A DNA stretch of 64,000 bases from an uncultured Pelagibacteraceae bacterium (lineage in GTDB: Bacteria > Pseudomonadota > Alphaproteobacteria > Pelagibacterales > Pelagibacteraceae), in the NCBI GenBank assembly GCA_902588835.1, contig CACIQQ010000001.1, positions 1 through 64,000 of the forward strand. Direction: 5' to 3'. The notes under the pieces are model-generated. The model saw only the letters and a list, made by a program, of their open reading frames with translations, was not told the DNA's origin and made no database searches. Below, one piece after another: positions 17,492 to 25,925 of this stretch; positions within the stretch are counted from its first letter, which is position 1, and each line of letters begins with the position of its first letter. Position numbers and translations under genes: made by a program.

Positions 17492-19150
17492 TTTCTTTAA
17501 AATAGAATTAAACTTTTCACCAACATCTTCAGTATTAAAAAGTTTTTTATTTGCCGCTTGCTGATAATATTTTTTCTTGTCTAAAATATTTTCATCATTA
17601 GCTATCTCTATCGCTTTACCAACATAATCATCTTTATCTTTAACTATTGGAGGATTCTCAACATCCATTTGAATATATGCAGCGCTTACGATTCTCGATT
17701 TAATATATTTAGTCGGATACGTCACTGTTTGCGTCCCATAAAACATCGACTCGTGAAAAGAATTTCCAGAGCCAAAATAAATCGGGTCAAGTAGCACCGA
17801 AGATTTTCCCAAATGATTAATAAACTGATTTAAATTCATTGGATCTAAAAAGATAACTCTATCAGAGTCAAAATTCTTATTTTTTTTAAACCTTTCTAAT
17901 AATTTTAAATAATATACTTTGTGTGTGTCTTTTAATAAATATAAAACACCTTTTCTATCTTTTTTTAAAATATCAAACAAATAGTCATCAAAGTCTGGAT
18001 GGAATTTAAATAAGGTCTGAGGACATGAATAAATATTCTTTTTTGATATATCCTTATCGTCCAATTTATTTTCAATAATTGGTTTATTGTAGATCATTGG
18101 AAGTTTATCCATTATTAAAAATTTTTCAGAGTAAAATTTCTCAGAGTTTTCTGAAATTAGATTTTTTGAACATAAGAAAAAATCGATGGACTCAGACCCA
18201 GTTGTTTCTGGATGGCCCCAAGACATAATTTGATACTTTGCTAATCTTATTAAAGACAAAAAATAAAATTCAATCGACATTCCAATATCTGGATAAAAAA
18301 GGACATCGAATTTCTCTTTTTCGATAATTTTTATTTTATCTATTAACTTGTTAGGAAGTATTTCATTTTTAAATCCTTTCTTATTCTTATTCTGAAATTC
18401 CTCAAAAATCTTACCTTTTTTAGTTTTGTTTGAATGATAAACAACAATATCAAAAAGTTTTAAATCTATACTAAAGATTAAATTTTTAAACAGTTTACCT
18501 ATTGTGTGATCGGTAAAAAATTCTGAAACGAAACCAATTTTAATTTTATCATTTAATTTCTGATTTACTGAAATTTTATGATTGAGAGGTTGATAAATTT
18601 TTTTAAGAGCTTTCACTATTTTTTTATTTATTTCTAAATTATCTTTATCTGTGTAAGTAAGCTCAAATAATGGAGGAGAAATTATTTCATCATTATCATA
18701 ATTTAATTTTATGTCTGAGTTAATAATTTCTTCTAAACCTTTTTCAATCTTTTCTCTATAGTCGTCTATCTCTTTTTTATCTCCTGCTATAAGTGGAGAA
18801 AGTAATTTCTTTTGCAATTCCCATTTTTTGTTAATTAAGTTTTTTTTTAATCCCTCATTCACTATTTTAATCATTTCTTCAATATTGTCTTGGTTTTTTA
18901 AAACACTAGCAAGAAATTGATAAGCAAATGGTTCGTCAGGTTTAATTTTAATAATCTTTTTAATACTTTCTTCCGCTTTTTTAAAAGCTCCAGAAAAAGC
19001 ATAAGAGTAACTTAAGTTACGGAGTATAGATAAATTATCAGGATAATCATTTAAAAGTTTCTCATACAATTGAGTAGATTTTTCAAATTCTTTTTTTTGA
19101 AGATGACTATATGCAATTTTAAAAAGCTCATCTGCTGAATATTTGTTCAC
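17483..19150 (-). CDS. TPR protein with O-GlcNAc-transferase-like (GT41) catalytic domain
   Basis: 555 residues. The N-terminal 110 or so form three TPR-like helical repeats (AYSHLQKKEFEKSTQLYEKLL, NLSYSYAFSGAFKKAEESI, PFAYQFLASVLKNQDN). After a linker the GT41 region begins IKIGFVSEFFTDHTIGKLFKNLI, followed by IMSWGHPETTGSESIDFFL and LLDPIYFGSGNSFHESMFYGTQTVTYP, the nucleotide-sugar-binding part of OGT/SPINDLY-like enzymes. The protein probably transfers a sugar to a protein or surface acceptor; donor and target are unknown. It opens the accessory-looking block that continues to about 25.9 kb. Confidence 0.82.
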   Translation of the reverse strand: MNKYSADELFKIAYSHLQKKEFEKSTQLYEKLLNDYPDNLSILRNLSYSYAFSGAFKKAEESIKKIIKIKPDEPFAYQFLASVLKNQDNIEEMIKIVNEGLKKNLINKKWELQKKLLSPLIAGDKKEIDDYREKIEKGLEEIINSDIKLNYDNDEIISPPLFELTYTDKDNLEINKKIVKALKKIYQPLNHKISVNQKLNDKIKIGFVSEFFTDHTIGKLFKNLIFSIDLKLFDIVVYHSNKTKKGKIFEEFQNKNKKGFKNEILPNKLIDKIKIIEKEKFDVLFYPDIGMSIEFYFLSLIRLAKYQIMSWGHPETTGSESIDFFLCSKNLISENSEKFYSEKFLIMDKLPMIYNKPIIENKLDDKDISKKNIYSCPQTLFKFHPDFDDYLFDILKKDRKGVLYLLKDTHKVYYLKLLERFKKNKNFDSDRVIFLDPMNLNQFINHLGKSSVLLDPIYFGSGNSFHESMFYGTQTVTYPTKYIKSRIVSAAYIQMDVENPPIVKDKDDYVGKAIEIANDENILDKKKYYQQAANKKLFNTEDVGEKFNSILKKLF

Positions 19151-19202
19151 AATATTCTAAGAATATATTATTTTAACAAAAATGGTATTTTAATAATTGT
19201 GA

Positions 19203-19919
19203 TTAAGTTAATTTTGATCTTCCGCCGTCTACACCTATAATTTGGCCAGTTATCCAAGAACTTTCATCAGTTAATAAAAACTTTGCCATCGCTGCAGCGT
19301 CTTTACCTTCACCAATTCTTTTCATTGGGTGTGCTTTTGCTATACCATCAGCGATTAATTTATTTTTCAACATTGGTTCTGCAATTTTGGATTTAGTTAA
19401 ACTAGGTGCAATACAATTTACTCTTATGTTTGGAGCAAATTCAGCAGCCAAAGACACAGTCAATCCCTCCAAAGCTCCTTTTACAGATGCGATAATGCTG
19501 TGATTTGTAAATCCTCTTCTGACTGCTACTGTTGAAAAAATTACAACAGATCCTTTATTCTTTTTTAAACTTTCTTGAAAATTTTTAATTATATCTACAA
19601 TTGGGTAAAAATTTAAATCAAAACACTTTTGAAAGTCCTCTTTTTTTACGGTTCTCAATGGTTTTAAGTCTATCGAACCTACACAATACGCAATCCCTCT
19701 TATTTGATCATTAGCAAATTCATTTTTTAAATTATCAATTTTTACAGGGTCAAGAACATCTACAACAGAGTATTTGCAACCTGTTTCAGATGATATATTT
19801 TTTAAACCTTCTTCATCTCTACCAATAAGCTGAACATCTTCATCATTCTTTGCCATCATTTTTGACAAATTTGAGCCGATTGAACCTGTCGCACCAAAAA
19901 TTAAATATTTTCCTGACAT
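19203..19919 (-). CDS. SDR-family protein lacking the catalytic tyrosine
   Basis: 238 residues with a standard SDR Rossmann start, FGATGSIGSNLSK, the VDVL acidic turn and a C-terminal SSWITGQIIGVDGG. Ser129 and Lys147 of the catalytic site are present, but the position four before the lysine, normally Tyr, is Ile143 (HSIIASVKGAL). Activity by the ordinary mechanism is therefore doubtful. It is divergent from the photolyase-like gene with 28 bases between them. I recall similar SDRs beside marine photolyase genes, which would make this a family trait rather than decay; that memory is unchecked. Confidence 0.85.
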   Translation of the reverse strand: MSGKYLIFGATGSIGSNLSKMMAKNDEDVQLIGRDEEGLKNISSETGCKYSVVDVLDPVKIDNLKNEFANDQIRGIAYCVGSIDLKPLRTVKKEDFQKCFDLNFYPIVDIIKNFQESLKKNKGSVVIFSTVAVRRGFTNHSIIASVKGALEGLTVSLAAEFAPNIRVNCIAPSLTKSKIAEPMLKNKLIADGIAKAHPMKRIGEGKDAAAMAKFLLTDESSWITGQIIGVDGGRSKLT

Positions 19920-19947
19920 ATCTTATAATAATATTTATAAATAAATT

Positions 19948-21435
19948 ATGAAATTGTTTATTACACTTGGAAATCAATTATTTCCATTAAAATACTTAAG
20001 CCGCTTCAAAAAAGACCATCTTTTTTTCATGGCAGAAGATTATGGCTTATGTACATATGAAAAACACCATAAACTAAAAATATTACTATTTTTATCTTCA
20101 ATGCGATCGTATGCAGATAATTTAAAAAAAAATAATTTTAAAATTACCTACTCTAAAATTGATAATTCAGATTTTAAAGTTGATTATATTACAAAAATAC
20201 AAAAGGTCATAAAAAAAAATAGAATTAAAGAAATTTCTTTCTTTGAAATTGAAGATAAACCTTTTGAGAAAAAAATTTTAAACTTTGTCAAAAAAAATAA
20301 AATAAAGTTAAATATAGTCAAAACCCCAATGTTTTTGAATTCAAGAGATGATTTCAAAAATTATTTATCTAAATCAAAAAAACCTTTTATGGCGGTGTTT
20401 TATAAAGAAACAAGAAAAAAAATGAATATTTTAATGAATGGTGAAGATCCAGTTGGAGGCAAATGGAGTTTTGATGAAGATAATAGAAAAAAACTTCCCA
20501 AAGATACTAAAATTCCATCTTTCCCAAAAATAAATGAAACTTCTCACACTAAAAAACTAAGGGGAATAGTAGAAAAAATTTTTTCAAAACATCCTGGATC
20601 GACAAAAAATTTTTGGTTTGCAACTGAAATTAAGGATGTAATTAAACTATTCGATTTTTTTATTAAAGAAAAATCTGATTTGTTTGGGGATTATGAAGAT
20701 GCTGTTGATCAAGGTAATAATATTCTATTCCATAGTGCGCTCAGCCCCTATTTGAACTTAGGGATAATAACGCCTGAAATAATATTAGATAGAATTTTAA
20801 CTAGTCATAAAAAGAAAAAAATAAGAATTAATTCTTTAGAAGGTTACATAAGACAGGTAATTGGTTGGCGTGAGTTTATGAGAGGAATATATCAAAATTT
20901 CGATACAAAATTAGAAACTGGAAATTTTTTTAAGCACACTCGAAAAATGAAAGCTTCTTGGTATGAAGCAAACACAGGTTTACCACCTTTAGATCATGCA
21001 ATTAAAAACGCTATTAATCATGGGTGGTCTCACCATATAGAAAGACTAATGATTTTATCAAATATAATGAATCTTTGTGAGATCAAACCAGTTTACGTTT
21101 ATAAGTGGTTTATGGAAATGTTTGTTGATTCATCAGATTGGGTGATGTCACCGAATGTTTATGGCATGGGATTATTTAGCGATGGAGGAATATTTGCCAC
21201 TAAACCATATATTTGCGGCTCAAGTTATTTTTTAAAAATGATGGATTTTAAAAAGGGGGATTGGTGCAATATTATGGACGGTCTTTATTGGAGGTTCATA
21301 AACAAAAATAGAACCTTCTTTATGAGAAATCCAAGATTATCCATGATGGTAAGAATTTTTGATAAAATGAATTCTTCAAGAAAAAAGATTATTTTAAATG
21401 AAGCTGATAAATTTATAAAACAGAATACTATTTAA
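19948..21435 (+). CDS. Cryptochrome/photolyase-related protein (bacterial (6-4)/CryB-like clade)
   Basis: 495 residues. The N-terminal domain opens LFITLGNQLFPLKYL and HLFFMAEDY, typical of the photolyase-related clade that includes PhrB/CryB. The C-terminal half holds the FAD region, with IRQVIGWREFMRGIYQ, NHGWSHHIERLMIL, and SDWVMSPNVYGMGLFSDGG. The likely job is light-driven repair of (6-4) lesions or light sensing. In characterised PhrB/CryB four cysteines hold a 4Fe-4S cluster; here I see cysteines at 377, 423 and 440 in that region and no close C-x-x-C pair, so the cluster may be altered or absent. Confidence 0.87.
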   Translation: MKLFITLGNQLFPLKYLSRFKKDHLFFMAEDYGLCTYEKHHKLKILLFLSSMRSYADNLKKNNFKITYSKIDNSDFKVDYITKIQKVIKKNRIKEISFFEIEDKPFEKKILNFVKKNKIKLNIVKTPMFLNSRDDFKNYLSKSKKPFMAVFYKETRKKMNILMNGEDPVGGKWSFDEDNRKKLPKDTKIPSFPKINETSHTKKLRGIVEKIFSKHPGSTKNFWFATEIKDVIKLFDFFIKEKSDLFGDYEDAVDQGNNILFHSALSPYLNLGIITPEIILDRILTSHKKKKIRINSLEGYIRQVIGWREFMRGIYQNFDTKLETGNFFKHTRKMKASWYEANTGLPPLDHAIKNAINHGWSHHIERLMILSNIMNLCEIKPVYVYKWFMEMFVDSSDWVMSPNVYGMGLFSDGGIFATKPYICGSSYFLKMMDFKKGDWCNIMDGLYWRFINKNRTFFMRNPRLSMMVRIFDKMNSSRKKIILNEADKFIKQNTI

Positions 21436-22144
21436 ATTTTTTATAAAAAGTTAAAAAAAATAAATTTTTCAAAGTTCTAAATATTTCAATTTTAGGGATT
21501 TTTGAAACACCTTTTTTTCTGTCATAAAATGTAATTGGTATTTCTTTTATCTCAATATTGTTTTTTTCTAACTCAAATAACGTGCCCATAAAAAAACTAT
21601 ACCCTTTAGTTTTTACATTCATTAGATTAAAATTTTTCAAATTTTTTATATCAAAACCCCTATAGGAGGTTGTGAATTCGTTAGATTTTATACCTGATAC
21701 TGTTTTGATTATTTGATTCCCAAATTTGCTCATTATTAATCTAAAACCCTTCATCAAACACCTTCCTCCACTTGTATATCGCGAACCTATTACAAAAGGA
21801 TAGTCTTTCAAGTATTTTATAAATTCAGGCAAATCTTTAGGATCGTGTGACAAATCTGCATCCATAGTTATTAAGTAATCAAAATTATTTTCAATTGCGT
21901 AACTAAAAGCAGTTTTGTGAGCTGAATCCAATCCCAGTTTCTTCTCTCGTTCTATCAGAAATAGACTTTCGTTTTTTTTTTTTAATTCTTTGATAACTTC
22001 CTGAGTTTTGTCTGGTGAATTATCATCGATAATTAAAATTGTAGTATTTGGTAGATATTTTTGTATGCCATTTATTAGTTCTCTAACATTCTCTATTTCA
22101 TTGTAAGTTGCTGTAAATACTAATATTCTTTTATTGTTACTCAT
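21428..22144 (-). CDS. Family 2 glycosyltransferase (DPM1/polyprenol-phosphate sugar synthase-like)
   Basis: 238 residues. The GT2 fold is visible as VFTATYNEIENVRELI, ILIIDDNSPDKTQEVIKEL, GLDSAHKTAFSYAIE and the donor/metal motif ITMDADLSHDP, then IGSRYTSGG. This order is that of single-domain dolichyl- or polyprenyl-phosphate mannose synthases. There is no C-terminal membrane segment, so it is the soluble or peripheral type. It converges with the photolyase gene by an eight-base overlap and is divergent from the sugar epimerase gene, consistent with a cell-surface glycan role. Confidence 0.88.
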   Translation of the reverse strand: MSNNKRILVFTATYNEIENVRELINGIQKYLPNTTILIIDDNSPDKTQEVIKELKKKNESLFLIEREKKLGLDSAHKTAFSYAIENNFDYLITMDADLSHDPKDLPEFIKYLKDYPFVIGSRYTSGGRCLMKGFRLIMSKFGNQIIKTVSGIKSNEFTTSYRGFDIKNLKNFNLMNVKTKGYSFFMGTLFELEKNNIEIKEIPITFYDRKKGVSKIPKIEIFRTLKNLFFLTFYKKFK

Positions 22145-22160
22145 TTAATAATTTATATCT

Positions 22161-23120
22161 ATGAAAGATAAAATTTCAATTATTGCCGGTGGTTCTGGTC
22201 AATTTGGTGTTTATCTATCGCAGTTTTTATTAAAAAAAGGATATAAAATAATTATAACTACAAGAAATGTAAAACTAGCGAAAAAAAAGATACCTTTTAC
22301 AAATAAAAATTTAATTTTGGTAAAATTAAACGTTCAAAAAAAAAAAGAAATTCAAAAACTTATTTTTAAATACAGTCCTAAACTCATATTTTACTTTGCG
22401 GGTCAAAGTTCTCCAAAAGTATCTTACGAGAACAAAAGAATGACATTGAATAGTAACTTTTTTGGTTGCAAAAATTTTTTAGAAATTATCCAAAAGAATA
22501 ACGTAGACTGCAAGTTTGTAAATGCCACTTCTAGCGAAATATTTTCTGAGACAAAAAAAAAAATTAACTTAAGATCAAAAAAAAACCCTATAAGTCCCTA
22601 TGGCAAAGCTAAACTAATGTCCTTTTATGAAACAAAATATTTCAGAGAAAAAAAAAAAATTAAAGCATATAATGCAATTATCTTTAATACTGAGTCCTTT
22701 CTAAGGAAAAGAGATTTTCTAATTCCTAAAATTTGTATAGCTGCAATTAATGCTTATAAGTTTAAAACAAAAACTGCCTTTGGAAATTTAGATATTTCAA
22801 GAGAGTGGAATTGGTGTGATGAACAAGTTAGATATTTAACCTTTTTTGTTAAAAAAAAACCACAAGATTTCATTTTATCTAATGGAAAACCATATGCAGC
22901 AAAAAAAATGCTTAATTATGCTTTTAAATATTTTGGGTTAGATTACAAAAAATTTGTTTCTTTTAAAAAAAACTTATTAAGAAAAAAGGATTTTCGACTT
23001 AAACAATCTGATCATATATCCTGTTTAAAAAGAAACAACATGAATAGAAAATCTAAAATTTATGGAAAAAAACTTATATATGCTTTAATAAAATATTACC
23101 TCAATGAGAAGAAAAATTAA
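22161..23120 (+). CDS. GDP-mannose 4,6-dehydratase-like sugar-nucleotide epimerase/dehydratase
   Basis: 319 residues of the extended SDR class. The N-terminal NAD(P) motif is GGSGQFGVYLSQFLL; the catalytic region has NATSSEIFS and SPYGKAKLMS with the Y-x-x-x-K pair; NTESFLRKRDFLIPKI and DISREWNWCDEQVRYL resemble GDP-mannose dehydratase. Lysine and phenylalanine content is extreme even for this window. It probably makes a modified nucleotide sugar for surface polysaccharide. The 3' end overlaps the following membrane-protein gene by 17 bases. Confidence 0.8.
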   Translation: MKDKISIIAGGSGQFGVYLSQFLLKKGYKIIITTRNVKLAKKKIPFTNKNLILVKLNVQKKKEIQKLIFKYSPKLIFYFAGQSSPKVSYENKRMTLNSNFFGCKNFLEIIQKNNVDCKFVNATSSEIFSETKKKINLRSKKNPISPYGKAKLMSFYETKYFREKKKIKAYNAIIFNTESFLRKRDFLIPKICIAAINAYKFKTKTAFGNLDISREWNWCDEQVRYLTFFVKKKPQDFILSNGKPYAAKKMLNYAFKYFGLDYKKFVSFKKNLLRKKDFRLKQSDHISCLKRNNMNRKSKIYGKKLIYALIKYYLNEKKN

Positions 23121-24312
23121 CAATCAATATATTTTATTTTACTTAATAATATTATTATTTTTTTCATATTTTTTTTTATATTTTAAACACCAGGTTGGAA
23201 ATGACTCAACTGTTTCTGAATGGTTAATTAATTATGAAGGCGGCTTTACAAGAAGAGGCTTCATAGGACAGGGAATGGTCCTGCTATCTAGACTTTTTGA
23301 CTCTGAGTTAAGATGGACAATATTTTTATCCCAGTCTTTTTTTTGTACAGTTTATTTTCTTTTATTGTGGTATCTACTTAAAGATATAAAAACTAATAAA
23401 ATAATTTATCTATCTATATTTACCCCGATATTTATTTTATATCCCATAGCTGAAATAGAAGTCCTTGCAAGAAAGGAAATCATTGTTTTTACTTTTTTTC
23501 TAATTTATCTTTTAATACCCGAATATCATAAATTCAAAAGTTTTTCTTTATTTCTATTTTCTTTTTTCTCAGTTTTAGTGTGGGAACCAATAATATTTTT
23601 TTTTCCACTTATTTTTTTATATTTGATGATCGAGCATAAAATTGAAAAGTTTAATTTAGATTTTATTAAAAAAATATCATTTATGATCCCAAGTATTTTA
23701 TTAGCTCTTTACATAGCAACAAATCCTTTAAGTGATAGTGAATGGAAAATAATGGCTTCAGTTTTAAAAAATGAATTTGGTGAGACATGTTACATGTCTT
23801 GTGGATTATTAAAATCTAAATCAACTATAATTCAACAATTCCAAGGTAATGCAGGCAAATATTCATTTGAAGTAATTTTAAGATATTCGCTGATAATTTT
23901 AATTGGGTTTTATCCAATCTCTCTGTTGCTAAAAAGTTCAACTTTAAAAAATAAAAAATTACCTTTTTTACGAAATTTCAAAAATCTTTTAATACCTTTT
24001 TGTATAGCTATTTCTCCAGTAATTTTATTATTCGCTATGGGTTATGACTGGGGCAGGTGGGTAAATATTTCTTATGTGATCTCAGCATTGATAGTGTTTA
24101 GTTTGTTGAAAAATAAAAAGATAAACTTAAATTTAACCCTACTACAACAAAATTTTTTATATAAACTTAAAGGAAAAGTGTTTGTAATTTTTTTTATAAT
24201 TTTTTGTTTTGGTTGGAATCCGAAAACAGTTATGTTAGGTGATGTTGCTTCATTTCCTGGTTATAGAATTCCAGTAAAAGTAGTAAATAAAATACTTACT
24301 GGAGAGTATTAA
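23104..24312 (+). CDS. Polytopic membrane protein of unknown function
   Basis: 402 residues with about nine hydrophobic spans. Near the N-terminus, after the first span, is the motif NYEGGFTRRGFIGQG, which I recall from uncharacterised membrane proteins of polysaccharide loci; a soluble loop holds CYMSCGLLKSKST. No catalytic residues of known glycosyltransferase-C enzymes can be named with confidence. The overlap with the epimerase gene and the following DCC-type gene suggests a shared transcript. Real gene, function unassigned. Confidence 0.75.
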   Translation: MRRKINNQYILFYLIILLFFSYFFLYFKHQVGNDSTVSEWLINYEGGFTRRGFIGQGMVLLSRLFDSELRWTIFLSQSFFCTVYFLLLWYLLKDIKTNKIIYLSIFTPIFILYPIAEIEVLARKEIIVFTFFLIYLLIPEYHKFKSFSLFLFSFFSVLVWEPIIFFFPLIFLYLMIEHKIEKFNLDFIKKISFMIPSILLALYIATNPLSDSEWKIMASVLKNEFGETCYMSCGLLKSKSTIIQQFQGNAGKYSFEVILRYSLIILIGFYPISLLLKSSTLKNKKLPFLRNFKNLLIPFCIAISPVILLFAMGYDWGRWVNISYVISALIVFSLLKNKKINLNLTLLQQNFLYKLKGKVFVIFFIIFCFGWNPKTVMLGDVASFPGYRIPVKVVNKILTGEY

Positions 24313-24314
24313 GA

Positions 24315-24686
24315 ATGAAAATAAAAGTTTTTTTTAATAATTCGTGTAGCATTTGTAAAATGGAAATTGATCATTATAAGAGAAATTCTAATGAAGACTT
24401 AGAGTGGGTTGATATTACAAATAATCAGGAGGCAATAGATTTAACCTCAAAATCACAAGAGGAACTCCTAAGAAGATTGCATGTCATTGACAATGGAAAA
24501 GTTATAGGTGGGGCAAAAGCGTTTGTGATTATTTGGTCTAAAATTCCAAAATATAAGTTTTTAGCTAAAATATTTAGTTTCAAACCTTTATTTATAATTT
24601 TTCATTATTTTTATGAATTTGTTGCTTACTTTCTCTTTTTGAAAAATAAACATCAACTTAATGAAGAAACAAAACCTTCCAACTAA
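24315..24686 (+). CDS. DCC-family (DUF393) thiol protein
   Basis: 123 residues. The N-terminus [21 protein letters not shown] holds a C-x-x-C in the position of the DxxCPxC motif of the DCC family, followed by the family's [11 protein letters not shown] and [14 protein letters not shown]. The first cysteine is preceded by NNS instead of the usual DG. A hydrophobic C-terminal segment may anchor it in the membrane. A thiol-disulfide role is presumed but not shown. It starts two bases after the membrane-protein stop and overlaps the small DUF2256 gene. Confidence 0.85.
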   Translation: MKIKVFFNNSCSICKMEIDHYKRNSNEDLEWVDITNNQEAIDLTSKSQEELLRRLHVIDNGKVIGGAKAFVIIWSKIPKYKFLAKIFSFKPLFIIFHYFYEFVAYFLFLKNKHQLNEETKPSN

Positions 24687-24786
24687 AATTTGCCCAGTTT
24701 GTCAAAGGCCATTTAAATGGAGAAAAAAATGGAGATTAAATTGGGATAAAGTTAAATATTGCTCAAAAAGATGTTCGTCTAAGTGA
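24661..24786 (+). CDS. DUF2256 small zinc-ribbon-like protein, missing from ORF track
   Basis: A 41-residue ORF starting at the ATG at 24661, inside the end of the DCC gene, and stopping at TGA 24784-24786. It has two cysteine pairs, [15 protein letters not shown] and YCSKRC, the pattern of DUF2256. I recall this family beside photolyase/cryptochrome genes. It ends eight bases into the convergent photolyase-type gene. The four cysteines suggest zinc binding; the function is unknown. It is too short for the track but strongly patterned. Confidence 0.9.
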   Translation: MKKQNLPTKICPVCQRPFKWRKKWRLNWDKVKYCSKRCSSK

Positions 24787-25921
24787 ACATTGTAATAATT
24801 TTCGGAATATAATTCTTAAAATTAAAAAAACCTTTATTACAATATTGCCAAGAGAATTGATCAAGCTTTCTATATAAAAAGTTTAGTTTTAGATTATTCG
24901 AATTTAAATAATCCAAGTTTTCACCAACTGTGGGATATAAACCAATAATATCTTCACCAATATTTTTAACCTCATTTATATCTATAATCACACAATCAAT
25001 TGATTGATTTTTTATTCTTTGTTCTTGGTCTTTGATTAAAAGAGACTTAAACTTAATTACCTTTTCACTTAATTTAATTGACCTGTTTTCATTTTTGTTT
25101 GATATCAAATAAATCTTTTTAAATTTAAAATCTTTAAACTCAGTTGTTTCAAAAGATAAGTTATTTTCAAAAATTAATAAATTTTTTTGATCAATAGTTT
25201 GAGGATTAGAAAAATTTTGTTTTACAATTGAGTGTGTCTTTTCAGAAACTTTTGGAGGAGCATTTTCATTTAATTTAATATTGTTAAATCTATTATTAGT
25301 AAATTTTTTTATATTCCATTCACTTGCTAGATAATGTTTTCCCTGAGTTTGTACTCCAGCAACCCATCTCCATCCAAGGGTGTTAGATGCAGCATCACCA
25401 TCATAAAGATGTTGCATAAAAAATTCTGCGCCTAGTTGCCAAGGTAAATCCAATGTGAATATCCAGATACTTGCAAACCACATTCTAGTATGATTATGAA
25501 GATAATTATTTTCCTTTAACTCTTTTACCCATTCATTAAAGCATTCGATATTTGTATTTCCCTCCATCGCATTTAAGTATTCTTTATTATCTACAAATTT
25601 TTCTCTTATACTACTTAAGCTTACTAAATAATCAGTCCATACGTTCGGTCTTAATTCAAGCCAACCTTTCCAGTAAGTTCTCCAAAGAACTTCCTGAATA
25701 AACTTTTCATTTTTTGAAAAGGAAAACTTCGCAAGTGATTTTTTAATAATTTCAATTTCGTTTAGAACCCCATGAGTAACGTAAGGTGATAAGCACGAAA
25801 CGTTATCTCTTTTATCAGGCCCAAAATCGAAGTTTCTCAATCTTGAATAATCTGAAAGATTTTTTTCTACAAAATTATTTAATTTATCAATAGCATTCGC
25901 TTTAGATGCTTCAAACTGCAT
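24779..25921 (-). CDS. Photolyase-like FAD-binding-domain protein without N-terminal antenna domain
   Basis: 380 residues. The first ~235 match the photolyase FAD domain: [59 protein letters not shown] and [29 protein letters not shown]. The usual N-terminal alpha/beta domain is missing: the protein begins directly with the linker to the FAD domain. The C-terminal part (about 255-380) has alternating strands such as KIYLISNK and IDCVIIDI and may be a small alpha/beta domain in permuted order. FAD binding is likely; substrate or light function is unknown. It follows argG by four bases on the same strand. Confidence 0.85.
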   Translation of the reverse strand: MQFEASKANAIDKLNNFVEKNLSDYSRLRNFDFGPDKRDNVSCLSPYVTHGVLNEIEIIKKSLAKFSFSKNEKFIQEVLWRTYWKGWLELRPNVWTDYLVSLSSIREKFVDNKEYLNAMEGNTNIECFNEWVKELKENNYLHNHTRMWFASIWIFTLDLPWQLGAEFFMQHLYDGDAASNTLGWRWVAGVQTQGKHYLASEWNIKKFTNNRFNNIKLNENAPPKVSEKTHSIVKQNFSNPQTIDQKNLLIFENNLSFETTEFKDFKFKKIYLISNKNENRSIKLSEKVIKFKSLLIKDQEQRIKNQSIDCVIIDINEVKNIGEDIIGLYPTVGENLDYLNSNNLKLNFLYRKLDQFSWQYCNKGFFNFKNYIPKIITMFT

Positions 25922-25925
25922 ATTT

